Shown: in pieces, positions 35,135 to 45,627 of the stretch
How positions within the stretch are numbered: the stretch's first letter is position 1
Layout of the letters: each line of letters opens with the position of its first letter
Source: Aquabacterium sp.
GTDB taxonomy: Bacteria > Pseudomonadota > Gammaproteobacteria > Burkholderiales > Burkholderiaceae_C
NCBI RefSeq assembly: GCF_016195855.1
Contig: NZ_JACPYU010000025.1
Coordinates: 98,953 to 162,952, forward strand
Direction of reading: 5' to 3'
Length of the DNA stretch: 64,000 nt
Program-made: the position numbers and the translations under genes
Notes under the pieces: generated by a model
Told to the model about the DNA's origin: nothing
The model's database searches: none
Seen by the model: the letters and a program-made list of their open reading frames with translations, nothing else

Positions 35135-37009
35135 ATGTCATCCGACCATCAAGGTGCTTCACGCCTGGGCGCACTGACCCTGGCTGCGCTGGGCATCGTC
35201 TTTGGCGACATCGGCACCAGCCCTTTGTATGCCTTCAAGGAAGCCTTCAATGGCCCGCACGCGCTGGCCATCTCACCGGAGAACGTGCTGGCCACGCTGT
35301 CTGCGCTGCTGTGGGCGGTGCTGGTCATCGTGTCCATCAAGTATGTGTGGATCGTGCTCAAGTATGACAACGATGGCGAAGGTGGCGTGCTGGCCCTGAC
35401 GGCCCTGGCCCATCGCCTCACGCACGATGCGCCCAGACGCTCGCTGCTGGTGGTCAGCGCTGGCGTGTTCGCGGCCGCCCTCTTCTATGGTGATGCGATC
35501 ATCACGCCCGCCATCTCGGTGCTGTCTGCGGTAGAAGGCATCAGCGTGGCCACGCCGCGCTTCGAGCACTTCATCATCCCCATCACCATCGGCATCCTGA
35601 TCGGGCTGTTCTTCATCCAGAAGCACGGCACCGGCAGCGTGGGCACGCTGTTCGGCCCGATCACGGTGGTGTGGTTCCTGACCCTGGGCGGCATGGGCAT
35701 CCACAGCATCGTGCAAACGCCCATGGTGCTGCAGGCCATCAGCCCACACCACGCCTTGCAGTTCACGCTGGACCACCCGGGCAGCGCCTTCATCCTGCTG
35801 TCGGCCGTGTTCCTGGCCCTGACCGGGGGCGAGGCGCTGTATGCCGACATGGGTCACTTCGGCCGCAAGGCGGTGCGCCTGGGCTGGTACGCCCTGGTCT
35901 TTCCCTGCCTGATCCTCAACTACTTCGGGCAAGGTGCCCTGGTGCTGCGTGACGCGCACATGGCCGCCAACCCCTTCTTCCTGATGGCACCGCAGGCCTT
36001 GCTGATCCCGCTGGTGGTGCTGGCCACGGCCGCCACCGTGATCGCCTCGCAAGCCACGATCTCTGGCGCCTACTCCATGACCTTGCAGGCCAGCCGCCTG
36101 GGCTACCTGCCCCGCGTGCGCATCCTGCACACCTCGGACAAGGAGCGTGGCCAGATCTACGTGCCCACGGTCAACTGGCTGATGCTGCTGGCCGTGATCG
36201 CCCTGGTGATGGCCTTCAAGTCGTCGGGTGCCTTGGCTGCGGCCTACGGCATCGCGGTATCGGGCACCATGATCATCACGACCTTGTTGACCGCCTTCGT
36301 GACCCGCATCCAGGCCCGTACCCTGCGCCGCCCGACCTTGATCGCGCTGGGCGCCTTCACGCTGCTGGAGCTGGGCTTCTTCACCTCCAACCTGAGCAAG
36401 CTGGGTGAAGGCGGCTGGTTCCCCCTGACGCTGGGCGCCGGCATCTTCCTGATGCTCACCACCTGGAAGGAAGGCACGGGCCTGGTGGCCGACCAACGCC
36501 GCAAGATCGACATCCCCATGGATGACTTCATCCACAGCCCGCGCCCCGACGTGCCGCTGGTGTTCGGCACCGCCGTGTACCTGACCTCCGACCCGACCAT
36601 CGTGCCCAGCGCCTTGTTCCACAACCTCAAGCACTACAAGGTCATGCACCAGCAGACGGTGTTCCTGCACGTGGTCAACGACAACGCGCCCTATGTGCAT
36701 GACGACGAGCGCGTCACCGTGGTCGAGCTGACGCCAAGCGCCTTCCGCGTCACGGTGCGCTTCGGCTTCCGCGAAGAGCCGGACATCCCCAAAGCGCTGA
36801 GCCTGATCCGGCACCCGACCTTGTCGCTCGAACCCATGAGCACCACCTTCTTCGTGGCCCGCTCGACCATTGCAGATGGCCCGGGCGCCCTGCCCGCCTG
36901 GCGTTGCGCGCTCTACAGCTGGATGACCCGGCAAGCCGAAGGTGCGGCCAGCTACTACAGCCTGCCCGCCAACCAGGTGGTGGAGCTGGGCACCCAGGTC
37001 ATGCTCTGA
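35135..37009 (+). CDS. kup: Low-affinity potassium transport protein Kup
   Basis: A 624-residue K+/H+ symporter of the KUP/HAK/KT family, normal length. The signature GIVFGDIGTSPLYAFKEAF is at about 17-35. It is followed by about twelve hydrophobic helices, including YADMGHFGRKAVRLGWY and VIASQATISGAYSMTLQAS, and a C-terminal soluble domain (about 440-624). GAAGGGA 12 bases upstream is the ribosome binding site. It follows the two-component genes with a 15-base gap, so it is probably in the same transcript. Its last 11 bases overlap the convergent P450 gene. Confidence 0.94.
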   Translation: MSSDHQGASRLGALTLAALGIVFGDIGTSPLYAFKEAFNGPHALAISPENVLATLSALLWAVLVIVSIKYVWIVLKYDNDGEGGVLALTALAHRLTHDAPRRSLLVVSAGVFAAALFYGDAIITPAISVLSAVEGISVATPRFEHFIIPITIGILIGLFFIQKHGTGSVGTLFGPITVVWFLTLGGMGIHSIVQTPMVLQAISPHHALQFTLDHPGSAFILLSAVFLALTGGEALYADMGHFGRKAVRLGWYALVFPCLILNYFGQGALVLRDAHMAANPFFLMAPQALLIPLVVLATAATVIASQATISGAYSMTLQASRLGYLPRVRILHTSDKERGQIYVPTVNWLMLLAVIALVMAFKSSGALAAAYGIAVSGTMIITTLLTAFVTRIQARTLRRPTLIALGAFTLLELGFFTSNLSKLGEGGWFPLTLGAGIFLMLTTWKEGTGLVADQRRKIDIPMDDFIHSPRPDVPLVFGTAVYLTSDPTIVPSALFHNLKHYKVMHQQTVFLHVVNDNAPYVHDDERVTVVELTPSAFRVTVRFGFREEPDIPKALSLIRHPTLSLEPMSTTFFVARSTIADGPGALPAWRCALYSWMTRQAEGAASYYSLPANQVVELGTQVML

Positions 37010-38489
37010 GCTTGAGGCGCATCTTCAGGCCCACGGGCACCATGGTCAGCGCCATGTGCTCGTCGGCCTCGCCCCCGTCCGGGGTGTCCACGCTGGTGAT
37101 GTCGAAGTGCTGCAGCAGCATGGCGGCCACCAGCTTGATCTCCAGCAGCGCCAGATAGCGCCCCGGGCAAATGCGAGGGCCCGCACCAAAGGGCATGGAC
37201 ACGCGTTTGGCGTGGTGGGGCGCCAGTTGCGTGGCCTCGTCCAGCCAGCGCTCGGGCATGAAGCAATCGGCCTGCGGGAAGGTGTCATCGCGCAAGGTGT
37301 CGTGGCGCATCACCATGACCACGGATGTCCCGGCGCGTATCCGCACATCGCCCACCACCGTGTCCTTGAGCGCCTGCACCACATTGAAGGGCCCCACGGG
37401 TTTGATGCGCATGCTCTCGTGGATGCAGGCCTCCAGGTAGTCGAGCTTGCCCAGGTCGTCGGCCGTCCAGTTCTGCAAGTCCCCCAAGGTGCTGTCCACC
37501 TCCTGACGCGCACGTTGCAGCGTGTGCGGGTTGCGGCTCATCAGGTAGATCATCCACGACAAGCTGGTGGCCGTGGTGTCCTCACCGGCCAGCAGCATGG
37601 TGAACACATTGCCCACCACGTCGTCGTCGCTCATGCCGCTGCCGGGCTCATCGGCCGCCACGATCATGGCCTCCAGCAAATTCGGCGGGGCAGCGCGACG
37701 GGCCGGATCCTGCAAGCGCAAACGGGCATCACCCATGAAGCCTCGGATCGCCACGTTCACGGCCTTGACGCTGCGGTCCAGCGCGCGGTCGCGTGGCAGC
37801 TTGAACCACTTCCAGTAGCGCACGATGGCATGCGAGCGGCGCCAGATGGTCGGGAAGATCTGGTCCAGATGCCGCTGGATCACATCCTCGTCAGACTCGA
37901 TGGTATTGACTTCCGTGCCAAAGGCCAGGCCGGCGATCGCATCCACCGTGAAGCGCATCAACTCAGGTTGCAGCTCGATGGATTGGCCCAGGCCGGCCGC
38001 CCGCGCCCAACGGGTGCGCAGCCGCGCGGCCACACCCAGCAAGGCCGGCAGATAGGCGCGCACCTGCCCGGGCGCAAAGCTGGCCATGACCATGCGGCGC
38101 TGCCTGGCCCAGTGCTCGCCTTCTGCCACGAACACCCCATCCTGGATGCCCATCTCGGACATGATTTCCTGCATGCGCGACGGGCGCCGAAAGCCCTCGG
38201 GCCGGTCTCGCAACAAGGTGGCGATCAACTCGTGGTCCGAGATGACCAGCAAGGGAAAACCGCCCAGGCGCACATGCAGCATCGGCCCGTAGTGCTTGAC
38301 CCAGCCCTCCACGTTCTGGTGCACCTTGTCCAGCTGGACCTGCAAGGCATTGCCCACAATGGGCCACTGGCGTGGGCCAGGCAGATCCCGCAGGCGGCGC
38401 ACAGGAAGCGGCATACCGGGCTGGTGGGGCATGGCGCCAGGCGGCTGGCTGGCCGGGCGGTCGGATGGCGGCAGAAAGGACATTTTCAT
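36999..38489 (-). CDS. Cytochrome P450
   Basis: A 496-residue heme-thiolate monooxygenase. Family landmarks are the N-terminal proline-rich LPGPRQWPIVGNALQ, the oxygen-binding I-helix LLAGEDTTATSLSW, the ExxR motif HESMR, the PERW segment FMPERWLDE, and the heme-binding FGAGPRICPGRY with Cys at about 441. No membrane anchor is apparent. The substrate is unknown; the sequence resembles fatty-acid and xenobiotic hydroxylases of the CYP102/CYP110-like type. The ATG at 38489 is chosen over a far upstream one; a second ATG two codons in is also possible. It is divergent from the AraC regulator across about 100 bases. Confidence 0.93.
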   Translation of the reverse strand: MKMSFLPPSDRPASQPPGAMPHQPGMPLPVRRLRDLPGPRQWPIVGNALQVQLDKVHQNVEGWVKHYGPMLHVRLGGFPLLVISDHELIATLLRDRPEGFRRPSRMQEIMSEMGIQDGVFVAEGEHWARQRRMVMASFAPGQVRAYLPALLGVAARLRTRWARAAGLGQSIELQPELMRFTVDAIAGLAFGTEVNTIESDEDVIQRHLDQIFPTIWRRSHAIVRYWKWFKLPRDRALDRSVKAVNVAIRGFMGDARLRLQDPARRAAPPNLLEAMIVAADEPGSGMSDDDVVGNVFTMLLAGEDTTATSLSWMIYLMSRNPHTLQRARQEVDSTLGDLQNWTADDLGKLDYLEACIHESMRIKPVGPFNVVQALKDTVVGDVRIRAGTSVVMVMRHDTLRDDTFPQADCFMPERWLDEATQLAPHHAKRVSMPFGAGPRICPGRYLALLEIKLVAAMLLQHFDITSVDTPDGGEADEHMALTMVPVGLKMRLKLRA

Positions 38490-38593
38490 GCCCTGTACTG
38501 TGCGCACATGGCCCCCATTTGTCATTGACGGTGGATGCCACCGGATTGACCCCAGGCACCCGGCGCAAGCCGATGCCCTAACATCCGTGTGCC

Positions 38594-39652
38594 ATGAACG
38601 ACCGCGCCCCCGCCCCACTGGGTTTCATCGCCAGCTTTGCCCGGCTGATCGCCGACCATGTGCGCGCGTGCGAACACGACCATCGGGCCGTGCTGGCCTT
38701 GCTGGGCCTGCCGGAGGACGACAGCCAGGGCCCCGCCTGGGTCACCGCGCAGCAGATCACCGACGCCCTGCACCTGGCTGCACGCCTGTGCCAGGACCCG
38801 CACATCGGGCTGACCATCGGCCAGCAGGTGCGCCCGGCCACCATGGGTGCCCTCGGTTATGCCCTGATCAGCTGCGCCGAGCTGGAAGACGGCCTGGCCA
38901 TGTTCGAGCGGCTGCAGTCCATGGTCTGCACCCAGGTTCGCGCTGAGCACCGGCTCAAGGGCGATTGCCTGGAGAGCACACTGCTCACCCTGGGTGGTGT
39001 GCCCGCCGACACCCACCTGTGGAGCTTTGCCATGGTGTCCCGGCTGGCCTTTGCACGCTGGGTGCTGGGGCGCCACCTGGTCCCCCTGGAACTGTGGATG
39101 CCCTGCCCGGCGCCGGCTGACCCGGCCCCCTTGCAGCACTTTGTCGGGGCACCCATCGTGTTCAATGCCCCGTTCGCACGGGAGCGGCTGCCTGCGGCCT
39201 GGCTGTCACTGCCCAACCCCAATGCAGACGCCGGCCTGCATCGGGTCATGAACGCCTTGACGCAACAACAGTGGGCGCAGCTCGCACAAACATCAGACCA
39301 GTTGCTGGCGCTGCTGCGGCAGAAGATCACCCAAGGCCTCCAGCAAGGCGTGCTGCCGTTGCTGGACCAACTCGCGCCGGAGGTCGAGGCCACGCTGGGG
39401 TTGTCATCACGGCAGCTGCAGCGGCGCCTGGCCGAGCAGGGCCTGTCGTTCAAGGACCTGGTGGAGCAGGTGCGGCGCGAACAGGTGCTGCATGAGTTGC
39501 GTGACACCCAATTGCCCATGGCCGAGATCGCGCGCCGCGCGGCCTATGCGGAGGTCAGCTCCATGCACCGCGCGGTGCGGCGCTGGACCGGCCTGACCCC
39601 ACTCGCCGTGCGGCAGGGTCAAGCCGCTCAGGGCGACGCGCTCAGTCCTTGA
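38594..39652 (+). CDS. AraC-family transcriptional regulator (OruR/ArgR-like)
   Basis: A 352-residue regulator with an N-terminal arabinose-binding-type effector domain (about 15-205, Arabinose_bd family) and a C-terminal helix-turn-helix pair. The second domain has LGLSSRQLQRRLAEQGLSF and PMAEIARRAAYAEVSSMHRA then WTGLTPLAVR, the standard AraC ending. It is transcribed divergently from the P450 gene, which is therefore its most likely target. Its last 11 bases overlap the convergent enoyl-CoA hydratase gene. Confidence 0.9.
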   Translation: MNDRAPAPLGFIASFARLIADHVRACEHDHRAVLALLGLPEDDSQGPAWVTAQQITDALHLAARLCQDPHIGLTIGQQVRPATMGALGYALISCAELEDGLAMFERLQSMVCTQVRAEHRLKGDCLESTLLTLGGVPADTHLWSFAMVSRLAFARWVLGRHLVPLELWMPCPAPADPAPLQHFVGAPIVFNAPFARERLPAAWLSLPNPNADAGLHRVMNALTQQQWAQLAQTSDQLLALLRQKITQGLQQGVLPLLDQLAPEVEATLGLSSRQLQRRLAEQGLSFKDLVEQVRREQVLHELRDTQLPMAEIARRAAYAEVSSMHRAVRRWTGLTPLAVRQGQAAQGDALSP

Positions 39653-40457
39653 AGGTGGGCGTCTGCTTGCTCATGCCGGCCATCATCGCGGCCGTCAGGT
39701 CATTGGACATGAGCATGGCGGCGTTCCAGGTGGCGATGTAGTTCAGGCCATCGGCCACCGAGTGGTCACGGCTGTAGTTCAGCATTTCCTTGACACCACG
39801 GATGGACAGCGGCGACTTGGCCGCGATCTGTGCAGCCATCTCACGCACGCCGGCCTGCAGGGCCTCGCGCGATTCGTACACCTTGTTGATCAGACCCAGC
39901 GACAAGGCTTCGGTGGCATCCACCTTGCGGCCGGTGTAGGCCAGCTCGCGCACGATGCCCTGGTTGCCGATCAGCTTGGGCAGGCGCTGCAAGGTGCCCA
40001 CATCGGCCGTCATGCCGATGTCGATTTCCTTGATCGTGAAGTAGGCGTCGGCCGAGGCATAGCGCATGTCGGCGCAGCAGATCAGGTCCACCCCACCGCC
40101 CACGCAACCGCCGTGGATGGCGGCCAGCACGGGCTTGCGGCAACGCTCCATGCTGGTCAGCGTGTCCTGCATGTCCAGGATGACGCGGCGCAGGTTTTCA
40201 CGGGTGCGCGCATCGCAGTCGTTCTTGATCTGGGGCAGCAGGCCCATCATCATCTGCAGGTCGATGCCCGAGGTGAAGTGCTTGCCTTCCCCTTCGATGA
40301 TGGCCACGCGGGCTTCGACGTTCTCGTCGATCCAGGTGAAGGCCTTGCGGATGTCCTGCCACATGGCGGCGTTCATCGCATTGGCTTTTTCAGGACGGTT
40401 CAGGCGCACCACGGCGACATGGTTGTCCAGGCTGACGGTGACGGTTTCCAGTTGCAT
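39642..40457 (-). CDS. Enoyl-CoA hydratase/isomerase family protein (dienoyl-CoA isomerase-like)
   Basis: A 271-residue crotonase-fold enzyme. The CoA-binding and oxyanion-hole segments are GKHFTSGIDLQMMMG and AAIHGGCVGGGVDLICCAD. The active-site region IDIGMTADVGTLQRLPK has Asp where hydratases have Glu, matching delta3,5-delta2,4-dienoyl-CoA isomerases (ECH1 type). This fits a role with FadH in breaking down unsaturated fatty acids. It is the last gene of the fadH operon, 34 bases after the NTF2-like gene. Confidence 0.85.
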   Translation of the reverse strand: MQLETVTVSLDNHVAVVRLNRPEKANAMNAAMWQDIRKAFTWIDENVEARVAIIEGEGKHFTSGIDLQMMMGLLPQIKNDCDARTRENLRRVILDMQDTLTSMERCRKPVLAAIHGGCVGGGVDLICCADMRYASADAYFTIKEIDIGMTADVGTLQRLPKLIGNQGIVRELAYTGRKVDATEALSLGLINKVYESREALQAGVREMAAQIAAKSPLSIRGVKEMLNYSRDHSVADGLNYIATWNAAMLMSNDLTAAMMAGMSKQTPTFKD

Positions 40458-40491
40458 GTCTTCTCCTCGGCAGATGGGTGAGCTTCTCTAT

Positions 40492-40935
40492 TTATTGATT
40501 GTGCTGCGCCTTGTAGGCCGGCAGGTAGGCGGCCAGGCGCGCGCCCATTTCGGCGCCCAGCGCCTGCAGCCCGTTGAAGGGGCGGACCATGACTTCGAAA
40601 TCGATGATCTTGCCCTCTTCATCAAAGCGGATCATGTCAATGCCCTTGAGTGACTTGTCGCCCACATTGGCGCTGAACTCCAGCACCACGTTCAGGCCGT
40701 CTTCCGACACCAGGGTGCGGTGGTATTCAAACTGCGTGAACACCTTCATCACCGTGTTGAGGATGAGGTTGACGGCCGCGGCGCTCACATAAGGCTTGAA
40801 GGCCATGGGCGAGCGGAACACGGCGTTGTCATGCAGGATGGTGGGCAGCTTGCCCATGTCCTGCAGCGACACCATCTCGTGCCACAAAGCCAGTGAGGCC
40901 GCCGCAGCGGGCTTGAGTGTCGAGGGCAGGCTCAT
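40492..40935 (-). CDS. NTF2-like (SnoaL-type) protein
   Basis: A 147-residue cytoplasmic protein of the nuclear-transport-factor-2 fold: an N-terminal helical part with LWHEMVSLQDMGKLPTIL, then FRSPMAFKPYVS and curved-sheet strands including LNVVLEFSANVG, GIDMIRFDEEGKIIDFEVM and VRPFNGLQAL. Members act as isomerases, hydratases or non-catalytic lipid binders; no catalytic residue can be fixed here. It lies between fadH (30-base gap) and the dienoyl-CoA isomerase-like gene, suggesting an accessory role in the same fatty-acyl-CoA pathway. Confidence 0.8.
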   Translation of the reverse strand: MSLPSTLKPAAAASLALWHEMVSLQDMGKLPTILHDNAVFRSPMAFKPYVSAAAVNLILNTVMKVFTQFEYHRTLVSEDGLNVVLEFSANVGDKSLKGIDMIRFDEEGKIIDFEVMVRPFNGLQALGAEMGARLAAYLPAYKAQHNQ

Positions 40936-40965
40936 GGTGTCACTCCAGGGTTGATCAACGAACGA

Positions 40966-43053
<2,088 letters not shown>

Positions 43054-43055
43054 CT

Positions 43056-43071
43056 ATGCAACCAGTTGCAT
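43056..43071. promoter_or_regulatory. PadR-type operator, copy 1
   Basis: ATGCAACCAGTTGCAT, a 16-bp inverted repeat matching the ATGCAA(N4)TTGCAT core known for PadR operators, in the divergent region between fadH and padR, on the fadH side. Confidence 0.8.
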
Positions 43072-43105
43072 GAACGGATCGGATATTAGGAGAAGTTTGC
43101 CGTTT

Positions 43106-43121
43106 ATGCAACTGGTTGCAT
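43106..43121. promoter_or_regulatory. PadR-type operator, copy 2
   Basis: ATGCAACTGGTTGCAT, the same palindrome with the two central bases exchanged, starting exactly 50 bp after copy 1 and ending 29 bases before the padR start. Two dimers could bind near the same face of the DNA and repress both directions. Confidence 0.8.
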
Positions 43122-43150
43122 AGTTGAATGCCACCCCTTAGACTCGGCGC

Positions 43151-43711
43151 ATGTCTTTATCCCACGCCCTGATGACGTCCCTGCTGGAAAAGTCGTCCTC
43201 GGGCTATGACCTCGCCCGCCGCTTCGACAAGTCCATTGGCTTCTTCTGGCGCGCCACCCACCAGCAGATCTACCGCGAGCTGGCCCGCATGGAAAAGGCC
43301 GGCTGGATCGCCTCCGAGGCCGCGCCCGATGGTGGCCGCACCCGCAAGCGCAACTACCGCGTGCTGGACGCCGGCCGGCAGGAGCTGGAGCGCTGGGTGC
43401 GCGAGCCCTCCCCCGCGCCGGACCAGCGCGACGAGATGATGGTGCGCATGCGCGCGGACGCCGTGATCGGCCCGCTGGGGCTGGAGCAGGAAGTCGAGCG
43501 GCGCATGGCACAACATGCCACCATGCTGGCGGCCTACCGCCAGATTGAAGCCCGCGATTTTCCTGCCGATAAGACATTGACCCGTGAAGCACGCATCCAG
43601 CACCTGATCCTGAAAACCGGGATCATGTACGAGCAAGGCTGGCTGAACTGGTCCCAGGAAGCCTTGCAGGTGCTGAGAGACACGGCGCCTGCCGATCACC
43701 CACCGGGCTGA
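43151..43711 (+). CDS. PadR-family transcriptional regulator
   Basis: A 186-residue regulator. The N-terminal winged helix (about 1-85) reads SLSHALMTSLLEKSSSGYDL, FFWRATHQQIYRELARMEKAGW and the wing DGGRTRKRNYRVLDAGRQEL, all typical of PadR. The C-terminal helical part (about 95-180) mediates dimerisation. It faces the fadH operon across two matching palindromes, so it most likely represses fadH and itself, with an acyl-CoA-type or aromatic inducer; the inducer is inference. The diguanylate cyclase gene follows 38 bases later. Confidence 0.92.
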   Translation: MSLSHALMTSLLEKSSSGYDLARRFDKSIGFFWRATHQQIYRELARMEKAGWIASEAAPDGGRTRKRNYRVLDAGRQELERWVREPSPAPDQRDEMMVRMRADAVIGPLGLEQEVERRMAQHATMLAAYRQIEARDFPADKTLTREARIQHLILKTGIMYEQGWLNWSQEALQVLRDTAPADHPPG

Positions 43712-43749
43712 TCCTCGTGCAACGGGGGGCCCGACCAGTCTCTGGCCCC

Positions 43750-45627
43750 ATGCACCCATTGCGCGCCTGTTCATGCCTGTTCAGCCTGCGGCCCTTGCTG
43801 GCGCGGGCCGCGGCATTGCTCCTGCTGTTGATGCTGCCCTGGCGCCTGATGGCCGCCGAGCCCGCTTCCATGCTCGTGACCGTATCGGCCAGCCAGAGCG
43901 AATCGCAACTGGGCCCGCACACCCAGGTCCTTGAAGATCCCCAAGGGCAGTGGACGCCGGCCACGCTGCCGCAAACCAGCGGGGCATGGCAGCCTCGCGC
44001 CACGCCCTCGCTCAATTTCGGCTTTTCCAAGTCCGTCTGGTGGACGCGTGTCACCCTGCGCAACACCGGCCCGCAGCAGGTCGAGCGCGTGCTGGACCTG
44101 GGCAGCTCGCTGGTGGACGAGGCCGACGTGTACGTGCTGGGCCAAGGTGGCCATGAACGCCTGCACATGGCCAGTGGCGATCGCCGCCCTTTCGCCAGCC
44201 GGGGCGAACCGGTGCGCACCATCGCCACCCGCCTGATCCTGCCGCCAGGCGAAACCCTGACCGTGCTGATGCGCCTGGCCGCCCATGACGGGCTGCACGA
44301 GATCATCACGCCGACCTTGTGGACCACCGAGGCTTTTGCCGAACACACGCAAACAGAGACGCTGTTCTTTGGCCTGTACTACGGCGTGCTGGGCACGATG
44401 ATGCTCTACAACGTCTTTCTCTTCATCTCGACGCGCCAGAGCACCTTCGGCTTTTACGTGGCCTACATCGGCAGCTTCCTGGCCTGGGGCCTGGTCTTCA
44501 GAGGCTATGCCTTCCAGTACTGGTGGCCCAACGCGCCCGACTTCAACAACCAGGTCTTGCCCTTCATCGTCAGCATGGTCTACCTGACCCTGGGGCTGTT
44601 CCTGATGCGCTACATGGACACCCGCCACGGCGTGTCGCCCCGCCTGCACCGGATCGTGGCCACCTGCACCGCCGCCAACGGCATCGGCATCCTGCCTGTC
44701 TTCATGGGTCTGTATGCCCTGACCTTCGCACTCAACACCCTCATCGCCCTGGGGATGATCATCAGCCTGATCGTCGCCGGCCATGTGCTGGTGTACCAGG
44801 GCTCGCGGCCGGCACGCTATTTCGCAAGCGCCTTTGCCCTGCTGGCCATGGCGGCCCTGATCTATTACCTGCGTGTGCTCGGTCTCGTTCCCGCCAACGC
44901 GTTGACGGACAACATGGTGCAGATCGGCTCGGCGGCCGAGGCGCTGATCCTGGCCTTCGGCTTGGCCGATCAGATGAACATGCTCAAGACCGAGAAGCTG
45001 CACGCCGAGCACCAGGCCCTCGTCGCCCAGACCGCCTTGACCACCCGGCTCGAATCCCTCGTGTCCAGCCGCACACAGGAACTGGAAGCCGCCAACCTGC
45101 GCCTGGCCAGCCTGTCGGTCACCGACGAGCTCACCGGGGCCCACAACCGCCGCCAGTTCAACAAGGACCTGGCCGCGGCCGTGGCCCTTCACAGCCGCCA
45201 TCACACGCCCCTGGCCTTGTGCCTGCTGGACGTGGACCACTTCAAGCTCTACAACGACCGCTACGGCCACCCGGCTGGCGACGAGGTGCTGCAAAAAATC
45301 GCACAGATCCTGCGCCAGCAACTGCAGCGCGCGAGCGACCACGTCTACCGCGTGGGCGGCGAGGAGTTCGCGATCTTGCTGGACATCAACGAGCCACCAG
45401 AGAAGGTGCGCCGCTTCATCGAGCAGATGCGCGAGGCCATCCATGCGCTGGCGATCACCCACGAGGGCAGCCCTGTGGGTGTGGTCAGCATCAGCATGGG
45501 GCTGGTGATCTTGAAGGGCCTGAGCGCCACACGCAGCCCGGCCGAGCTCTACAGCCAGGCCGACACCCTGCTCTACCAGGCCAAGCAGGCCGGCCGCAAC
45601 CAGCTCGTCAGCCAGACACTGGACTGA
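43750..45627 (+). CDS. 7TMR-DISM diguanylate cyclase
   Basis: A 625-residue inner-membrane sensor. A signal-anchor (about 10-36) is followed by a periplasmic 7TMR-DISMED2 domain (about 45-195, with FGFSKSVWWTRVTLRNTG and VLDLGSSLVDEADVYV), seven membrane helices (about 205-410, beginning LFFGLYYGVLGTMMLYNVFL), a coiled coil, and a GGDEF domain. Catalytic motifs are complete (LLDVDHFKLYND and GGEEF) and the inhibitory RxxD (RASD) is present, so it should make c-di-GMP and be feedback-inhibited. DISMED2 domains are thought to bind carbohydrates. Its end overlaps the convergent cyclase gene by 20 bases. Confidence 0.92.
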   Translation: MHPLRACSCLFSLRPLLARAAALLLLLMLPWRLMAAEPASMLVTVSASQSESQLGPHTQVLEDPQGQWTPATLPQTSGAWQPRATPSLNFGFSKSVWWTRVTLRNTGPQQVERVLDLGSSLVDEADVYVLGQGGHERLHMASGDRRPFASRGEPVRTIATRLILPPGETLTVLMRLAAHDGLHEIITPTLWTTEAFAEHTQTETLFFGLYYGVLGTMMLYNVFLFISTRQSTFGFYVAYIGSFLAWGLVFRGYAFQYWWPNAPDFNNQVLPFIVSMVYLTLGLFLMRYMDTRHGVSPRLHRIVATCTAANGIGILPVFMGLYALTFALNTLIALGMIISLIVAGHVLVYQGSRPARYFASAFALLAMAALIYYLRVLGLVPANALTDNMVQIGSAAEALILAFGLADQMNMLKTEKLHAEHQALVAQTALTTRLESLVSSRTQELEAANLRLASLSVTDELTGAHNRRQFNKDLAAAVALHSRHHTPLALCLLDVDHFKLYNDRYGHPAGDEVLQKIAQILRQQLQRASDHVYRVGGEEFAILLDINEPPEKVRRFIEQMREAIHALAITHEGSPVGVVSISMGLVILKGLSATRSPAELYSQADTLLYQAKQAGRNQLVSQTLD

